DNA of 64,000 bases, taken from contig JAURNV010000024.1 of the NCBI GenBank assembly GCA_030830005.1, forward strand, positions 1 to 64,000. Direction: 5' to 3'. Origin of the DNA: Flavobacteriaceae bacterium (GTDB lineage: Bacteria; Bacteroidota; Bacteroidia; Flavobacteriales; Flavobacteriaceae). Below the pieces are notes generated by a model. It was given only the letters and a program-made list of their open reading frames with translations. It ran no database searches and was not told the DNA's origin. Shown here one piece after another: positions 58,632 through 64,000 of the stretch. The position numbers and the translations under genes were made by a program. Positions within the stretch are counted from its first letter, which is position 1; the number at the start of each line of letters is the position of its first letter.

Positions 58632-60095
58632 ATGGGGAAGTTAAGAGGATTTATGGAGTATGAACGCATGAATGAACAAAACATTGCTGTTCAGGATCGT
58701 GTAAAGAATTACAAGGAATTTACCGTTACACCAAGTGAGGAAACCCTACAAGACCAAGGGGCCCGTTGTATGGACTGTGGGGTACCCTTTTGCCACAGTG
58801 GCTGTCCTTTAGGGAATATGATTCCAGACTTCAACGATGCTGTTTATCGCAACGAGTGGCAAAAAGCATTGCGTATTTTACATTCCACCAACAATTTCCC
58901 TGAATTTACGGGAAGACTTTGTCCTGCACCTTGCGAAGCGGCTTGTGTACTGGGTATTATTAACCCTCCTGTTTCCATTGAGATGATTGAAAAATACATC
59001 GTTGAGCGTGGGTTTAAAGAAGGATGGATAAAAGCTGACCCTCCTCTAAAAAGAACTGGAAAAAGCGTTGCTGTTGTAGGATCAGGTCCTGCAGGGCTTG
59101 CCGCTGCTCAACAACTAAATCGTGCTGGGCATACGGTTACCGTTTTTGAGCGCGATGAAAAAGTTGGCGGGTTGTTACGCTATGGAATTCCAGACTTTAA
59201 AATGGAAAAAAACATCATAGACCGTCGTTTGGAAATCTTAGAAGAAGAGGGCATTCTATTTAAAACAGGAATAGAAGTAGGCAAAAACATGTCTATCGAA
59301 GAACTTAATGCTTTTGATGCTGTTGTGCTATGCGGGGGGGCAACTCTTCGCAGGAGGTTACCTATCCCAGGTGCCGACTTACCAGGAGTGGTACAAGCCA
59401 TGGATTTCTTACCCAAAAGCAACCGTTGGGTAGACGGACTTACCGAGGTCGATGATGCGCTTCATGCAGCTGGCAAAAACGTTGTGGTTATTGGGGGAGG
59501 TGACACAGGCTCTGACTGTATCGGCACCTCAAATCGACAAGGGGCAAAAAGCGTAACCAATTTTGAAATTATGCCCAAACCTTCAGAAACACGGACCGAA
59601 GATCACCCTTGGCCGTTTTGGCCCTTTAAACTTAAAACAACTTCTTCTCACGAAGAAGGAAGCCATAGAGAGTGGAGCATCCTAACCAAAGAGTTTGTTG
59701 CTGATGAGAATGGAAATCTCAAAGGATTGAAAACCGTTAATGTGCGTTGGGAAAAGAATGAAAATGGCGGAAGACCAACTCTTGTTGAAGCACCTAACTC
59801 TGAGCAAGAATGGCCGTGTGAATTGGCCTTGTTAGCTCTTGGGTTTACAGGTCCTGAACCTACCCTTGCTGAGCAATTAGGTTTAGACCAAGACGAACGT
59901 TCGAATGTAAAAGGAAACGAAAAATACCAAACCAATGTACCGCATGTATTTACTGCTGGTGATATGCGTCGGGGGCAATCGTTAATTGTTTGGGCAATTT
60001 CTGAGGGGCGCGAAGCTGCACATCATGTAGATACTTTCCTAATGGGCGCCTCAACACTGCCTATTAAAGAGGGTGGTGACTTGCCAGAAAATTAA
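58632..60095 (+). CDS. gltD: Glutamate synthase small subunit
   Basis: CMDCGVPFCHSGCPLGN, VVGSGPAGLAAAQQLNRAGHTVTVFE. Confidence 0.98.
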   Translation: MGKLRGFMEYERMNEQNIAVQDRVKNYKEFTVTPSEETLQDQGARCMDCGVPFCHSGCPLGNMIPDFNDAVYRNEWQKALRILHSTNNFPEFTGRLCPAPCEAACVLGIINPPVSIEMIEKYIVERGFKEGWIKADPPLKRTGKSVAVVGSGPAGLAAAQQLNRAGHTVTVFERDEKVGGLLRYGIPDFKMEKNIIDRRLEILEEEGILFKTGIEVGKNMSIEELNAFDAVVLCGGATLRRRLPIPGADLPGVVQAMDFLPKSNRWVDGLTEVDDALHAAGKNVVVIGGGDTGSDCIGTSNRQGAKSVTNFEIMPKPSETRTEDHPWPFWPFKLKTTSSHEEGSHREWSILTKEFVADENGNLKGLKTVNVRWEKNENGGRPTLVEAPNSEQEWPCELALLALGFTGPEPTLAEQLGLDQDERSNVKGNEKYQTNVPHVFTAGDMRRGQSLIVWAISEGREAAHHVDTFLMGASTLPIKEGGDLPEN

Positions 60096-62000
60096 CTACT
60101 GAAAGAAATTCCAGACCACTCCAAATCGAATAAGTAAATCACGATAGGGATAGCCAGGAGCAGCGTAATAATTGGGAGCTTTTCGGTTAGCATTTACATG
60201 TTCAACTATAAAGAACAAGCGAGTCTGCCTGATTTTTGCATTAAAAAAAGCGTTAACTACAGGAAATCCGCCTAACTCTTGGTCCGGTTGCACAACAAAT
60301 TCGGAAAGTAGCGGATGAAAGGCGCGCATTTTAAAAGGCGAAAAATAGTGTGCGCTTACCCCAAGGTGTAAAAATAGTGCCTTTTCAAACCAATGATCTT
60401 CATAATACAATGCTGTTCGGCCAATGAGTTTGGGCATAGGTATGGCGGCGGGGTTTCCACTAACTTGTTGTGTGCGTATTTTGGTGTCCCAACGAAAAAC
60501 CCGCCACTTAAGTCCCCCATCCCATTCGAGTTGTAAGAGGTTTATCGGATCGCTTGATTGGGTTGGAGCAACCAACAAACTATCTGCTTCGGTCTGTAAA
60601 AAATAGGCGTGATTAGTGATGTTGGTAGCGGTTAACGAAAGTGTACCCAATTTGGGGTGCTTTATCTTTCCGTATAACGAAGTTCGCCCTTCCTTTTTTG
60701 GAGTAATATCCCACTGATAATCGGCATAAGTACTGCTAAATTGTTCAAAGGTAAATCCCGGATGTTGTTCTTGCATGCGTACGCCAGCTACCAAATTTGT
60801 GTTCTTTGTAAGAGGATACTTGATTTCTGCATGTAAAAAATTTCCCACCCGCGAATCTCCAAGTGAGAATTCTGCATCGGCACGCAACTTTAATGCACCA
60901 AATCCCTTTCGCCATGAACCACCAACCGAATATGCATCTTCTTTTATAATTGGCGTTCTGCTGTTGTGCCTTTCGGTAAACGCATAGTTGTGATGGCGGG
61001 CATAAGCCGTTAGCCAACCAACTTTAGGGTTGTTTATTTCAACATAAGCATCGTACTGACCAAGTTTGTAATGATAATAGTCAGTTGGTTTAGAAGCGCC
61101 ATCTACTAAGGAGCCATATTCAGAATATGCTTGGCTTTGGGTAAACTTATGGATTTGATTATTTGTTTGAACTCGATAGCCGAGGCGTAAACGTGGGACT
61201 TGAAGGGAATCGTTGCTGCGAAGGACAAGATAATCTTGTTCAAGTAAATAAAATTTACCTGTAAAATTGTTGCTGGCGTTTTCATACAATACATCTAAGC
61301 GGTCGCGGTCATAAAATTCATCGTTACCCGATTCAAAATCTTGTATAGACGCTGCATCTAAGCCCCCGTTTTCTTGTTGTTCTATTTTTTGATTTGCTAT
61401 TTTTAGGCGCATACGATACCGCCCATTAGGGTTCTCGTAACTTGTTGAAAAGCGCAATTGACTTCTGCCCGAAATCTGATGCTGATACTTTCCCAACGAG
61501 CGATGCCCACGGTAGCCAATAGCATAGTTTAGCCGCGGGTGGATGTTGGCGGTAATAAGTGCATCTGACGACTGCCCTTGCGATTGAGTACTTTTATAAA
61601 ACACCTCAGACAAAGGGGTAGGCACATGGTAGTAATGAATGTCTTGGGGCAAAAACCGTTGGCTTTCTTTAGAACGAAATCCTACGTTAGGAGCAGTATT
61701 GTGTTGCCATGGCTCCAATGATAGCGGGTTAAGGGCCTGTCCGGAATTGTTTAATGAGATGTAGCTAAAATTATCTTGGCGTTGGGAATTTAATTTATAA
61801 TACTTTGCCATGGTGAGCGTGGTATCTACGTGGGTGGTATCGCGCGATTGGGATATGATTAGATAGTCTGTAATATTGGGTTTTAGGCTTTCCTTTTGAA
61901 CTTTAGGCTTACGTTCAATAACTAACGAATCCGAAATAGACGGCTTAAGCTGGGCAAAAACGCCCAAGGGAATCCATAACAAAAGCAATATTCGCAACAC
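60096..62000 (-). CDS. Putative outer-membrane porin (Bacteroidota porin-like family)
   Basis: 634-aa secreted beta-barrel-like protein with C-terminal RFGVVWNFFQ. Confidence 0.78.
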   Translation of the reverse strand: MLRILLLLWIPLGVFAQLKPSISDSLVIERKPKVQKESLKPNITDYLIISQSRDTTHVDTTLTMAKYYKLNSQRQDNFSYISLNNSGQALNPLSLEPWQHNTAPNVGFRSKESQRFLPQDIHYYHVPTPLSEVFYKSTQSQGQSSDALITANIHPRLNYAIGYRGHRSLGKYQHQISGRSQLRFSTSYENPNGRYRMRLKIANQKIEQQENGGLDAASIQDFESGNDEFYDRDRLDVLYENASNNFTGKFYLLEQDYLVLRSNDSLQVPRLRLGYRVQTNNQIHKFTQSQAYSEYGSLVDGASKPTDYYHYKLGQYDAYVEINNPKVGWLTAYARHHNYAFTERHNSRTPIIKEDAYSVGGSWRKGFGALKLRADAEFSLGDSRVGNFLHAEIKYPLTKNTNLVAGVRMQEQHPGFTFEQFSSTYADYQWDITPKKEGRTSLYGKIKHPKLGTLSLTATNITNHAYFLQTEADSLLVAPTQSSDPINLLQLEWDGGLKWRVFRWDTKIRTQQVSGNPAAIPMPKLIGRTALYYEDHWFEKALFLHLGVSAHYFSPFKMRAFHPLLSEFVVQPDQELGGFPVVNAFFNAKIRQTRLFFIVEHVNANRKAPNYYAAPGYPYRDLLIRFGVVWNFFQ

Positions 62001-62160
62001 CTAAAATTCTTTGGCGTAAAGGTATTGAATTCAGCCAAACCGTATGTGGTATGGGAGAATGCAATTTTTTTTTACATTAGCAGCAAACAAAGCTCCAAGT
62101 TGTATAAAGGAAGTTAACCCATTTCGCATTTTTTCATTTTTATAGCCCAAGGCTTTTGGA

Positions 62161-62872
62161 TATATGAAACCCATAAAAGTGGGATATACGCAATGCGTAT
62201 ATACAAACGTTGGCAAACATTTTATGACGTCCTGAAAAATGACTGAATTGAAAGTGTGAAAAAATGAGACTAAAAATCTACTAATGAAATTAAAAGAATT
62301 ACGCACTAACTTTAAATATTACTAAATAAAAAATTAACGAAATTAAACTTCAAAACAATGAGTAAACAAATTATAACTGAGTACTTAAATAAATTTGACT
62401 ATGCCTTTGAGGAAAAAGAAGAAAAAATTAATGTTAAACTTGACTTTAATTTAGAGATTAATATTGACTTAACCAGTGCAGATAAAATAAAGATTTCTGA
62501 TAGATTAGGCTCTTTGAATTTTTTATCTTGGCCATTTTCAATGACTATTAAAGGGACAATGTTGTACAACTTCATTTCTTCATTTATAGTTTTTGTATTG
62601 TTTCTTGCTTTGAGAAATTCTATTAATACTTATGCATTAACTTTATTTGTAATTTTTGCAGCATTCTGGAATTTATATTGGCTATTATACTACTTGATTA
62701 AATCAGAAAATTTCAAAAAAGAAATCAAGACTTTGATAAAATAAAAAAAACGATTTGCCAACACGCAATATACGTAAGCCGGGGGATGTGGCTAATTCAG
62801 ACTTTTGCACTTTTACTCAAAACTGTGACGGTTTGATAGAAAATCGCTTTGAAATGCCAAACGTTTCATATA
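62161..62872. repeat. Nested inverted repeats (tatatgaaac / gtttcatata; cgtatat-N6-gttggcaaa / tttgccaac-N5-atatacg) flanking an orphan ORF
   Basis: Arms at 62161-62170/62863-62872 and 62196-62217/62754-62774 read directly. Confidence 0.6.
62358..62744 (+). CDS. Orphan small membrane protein, unknown function
   Basis: 128 aa with about two TM segments; locally A/T-rich; inside nested inverted repeats. Confidence 0.6.
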   Translation: MSKQIITEYLNKFDYAFEEKEEKINVKLDFNLEINIDLTSADKIKISDRLGSLNFLSWPFSMTIKGTMLYNFISSFIVFVLFLALRNSINTYALTLFVIFAAFWNLYWLLYYLIKSENFKKEIKTLIK

Positions 62873-62930
62873 CCCATCCGTTAGATAAATTCAACCTATA
62901 AAAACAAACCCTACCCCAGCAGGTTGCGTT

Positions 62931-62948
62931 TGCCTATCGGCAGGCAGG
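62931..62948. repeat. REP-like palindrome TGCCTATCGGCAGGCAGG
   Basis: TGCCT/AGGCA arms; resembles GC-rich intergenic palindromes common in Flavobacteriia. Confidence 0.4.
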
Positions 62949-63040
62949 TTTGTGATGCTTGGTTGAGCATAAATGGACCTTACATTACCGGAATAGTCGC
63001 ACGCATTATTTAACACAAGGTTTTGTATTTTTAACCGGCA

Positions 63041-63634
63041 ATGCAAACACAACTTACGCAGACTTTGGAATGTGGTACTGACGAAGCCGGTCGGGGTTGT
63101 TTGGCAGGACCCGTTACTGCGGCTGCCGTAATTCTACCAAAAAATTTTACCCATCCCCTACTCAACGACTCCAAAAAACTCACTGCCAAACAACGCTATG
63201 CCTTACGTAACGAAATCAAAGATGTTGCCCTTGCCTATGGCATAGCACATGTTCCACATACCCGAATCGATGAAATCAATATCTTAAATGCCTCCATAGA
63301 GGCCATGCATTTGGCAATTGCCAACATGGCACTAACCCCTGAAACCATTTTGGTAGACGGCAACAAATTCAAACCCTATCAACACATTCCGCATCATTGC
63401 ATAGTGGGCGGAGATGCTAAATTTTTAAACATTGCTGCAGCCTCTATCCTAGCAAAAACCACACGCGACGACATCATGCACGAACATCATCATGCCTATC
63501 CGCACTTTGGTTGGAACACCAACAAAGGCTATCCCACCCTAAAACACCGAGAAGCTATCCTAAAACACGGGGCTGTTGAAATACACCGAAAAACTTTTGC
63601 GCTATTTCCAAAACAGCTTTCGTTAGATTTATAA
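63041..63634 (+). CDS. rnhB: Ribonuclease HII
   Basis: ECGTDEAGRGCLAGPVTAAAVIL, LNDSKKLTAKQR, AASILAKTTRD. Confidence 0.97.
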   Translation: MQTQLTQTLECGTDEAGRGCLAGPVTAAAVILPKNFTHPLLNDSKKLTAKQRYALRNEIKDVALAYGIAHVPHTRIDEINILNASIEAMHLAIANMALTPETILVDGNKFKPYQHIPHHCIVGGDAKFLNIAAASILAKTTRDDIMHEHHHAYPHFGWNTNKGYPTLKHREAILKHGAVEIHRKTFALFPKQLSLDL

Positions 63635-63643
63635 CTTTGCACT

Positions 63644-64000
63644 ATGAATCGACTCTTGCTCCTAGGAATTTGCATGGTATTTTATGCCTGTCAGCAAAAA
63701 CAAACGCCTTCTGCTTCGCTATTAAGCTATTTGCCCAATAATGCGTTGTTGGTTGTCAAGAGTGAATCCTTTAAAGAGCTGCAAAATTTTGAAAGCAAAC
63801 ACATCGCAGCAAAGTCACTCACTACTGTTTTTCCTGATTTTTTTGCTCAACTCAACCAAGTAGCACAAAACACAAGCGGGCAATTGAGTTTTCATCCCGA
63901 AGGAAAAGATCGGCTTTCGCCTCTATGGATTACACGTCAAAGGCTTATAAAATCAGACTCCGTTTTGGCAGATACCCTAAACTATGCCAAAACCCAGTTC
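63644..64000 (+). CDS. Putative lipoprotein of unknown function (partial, runs off window)
   Basis: Open frame to window end: MNRLLLLGICMVFYACQQKQTPSASLLSYLPNNALLVVKSESFKELQ, lipobox VFYAC. Confidence 0.7.
   Translation, partial: MNRLLLLGICMVFYACQQKQTPSASLLSYLPNNALLVVKSESFKELQNFESKHIAAKSLTTVFPDFFAQLNQVAQNTSGQLSFHPEGKDRLSPLWITRQRLIKSDSVLADTLNYAKTQF

Noticed and set aside
62031-62306. 91-aa minus ORF left of the cassette
   Set aside because: Low-complexity Phe/Cys/His-rich translation, spans the inverted repeats, no recognisable domain.
62196-62774. Integron attC interpretation of GTTGGCAAA/TTTGCCAAC
   Set aside because: Core does not fit GTTRRRY/RYYYAAC and no integron integrase is visible; kept only as generic inverted-repeat cassette.
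1-64000. CRISPR arrays, prophage, transposons, restriction or toxin-antitoxin defence systems
   Set aside because: No regularly spaced repeats, cas, transposase, phage structural, or defence-type ORFs found; the Xer recombinase is the only recombinase and sits in a housekeeping context.

Overview
The window is a compact, low-GC chromosomal segment from a Bacteroidota/Flavobacteriia-type bacterium. The lineage is inferred from TAnnTTTG-type -7 elements, a T9SS-type C-terminal domain, and the gene content. Most of it is housekeeping: a tRNA cluster next to hpf/xer/rpsU; a complete trp operon (E-G-D-C-F-B-mscL-A); envelope and cofactor genes; ftsH/cdsA/psd; valS; murB; lipA/lpxK; glmS; folC/nhaD; gltBD; and rnhB. 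I found no CRISPR array, transposase, prophage or rRNA. The strongest non-routine signals are: (1) a trp attenuator with a 13-aa leader peptide (MKKILTKALWWNS) that the ORF track misses; (2) tandem palindromes over the marR promoter/start, whose half-site recurs upstream of a lysine-dehydrogenase-like gene; (3) a probable lysine-to-2-oxoglutarate catabolic module (LysDH-like + DUF1338 2-oxoadipate decarboxylase + FAD-linked D-2-hydroxyglutarate dehydrogenase); (4) an exported two-redoxin plus outer-membrane DUF6029-like cassette of unknown function; (5) a small orphan membrane ORF inside nested inverted repeats; (6) a multi-helix palindromic element between the nhaD and gltB promoters; (7) an A8 homopolymer frameshift at the 5' end of a helix-hairpin-helix protein gene; and (8) an unlisted 37-aa bTHX ribosomal protein gene. 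Family assignments are from recognition of the translated sequence. No database search was run.
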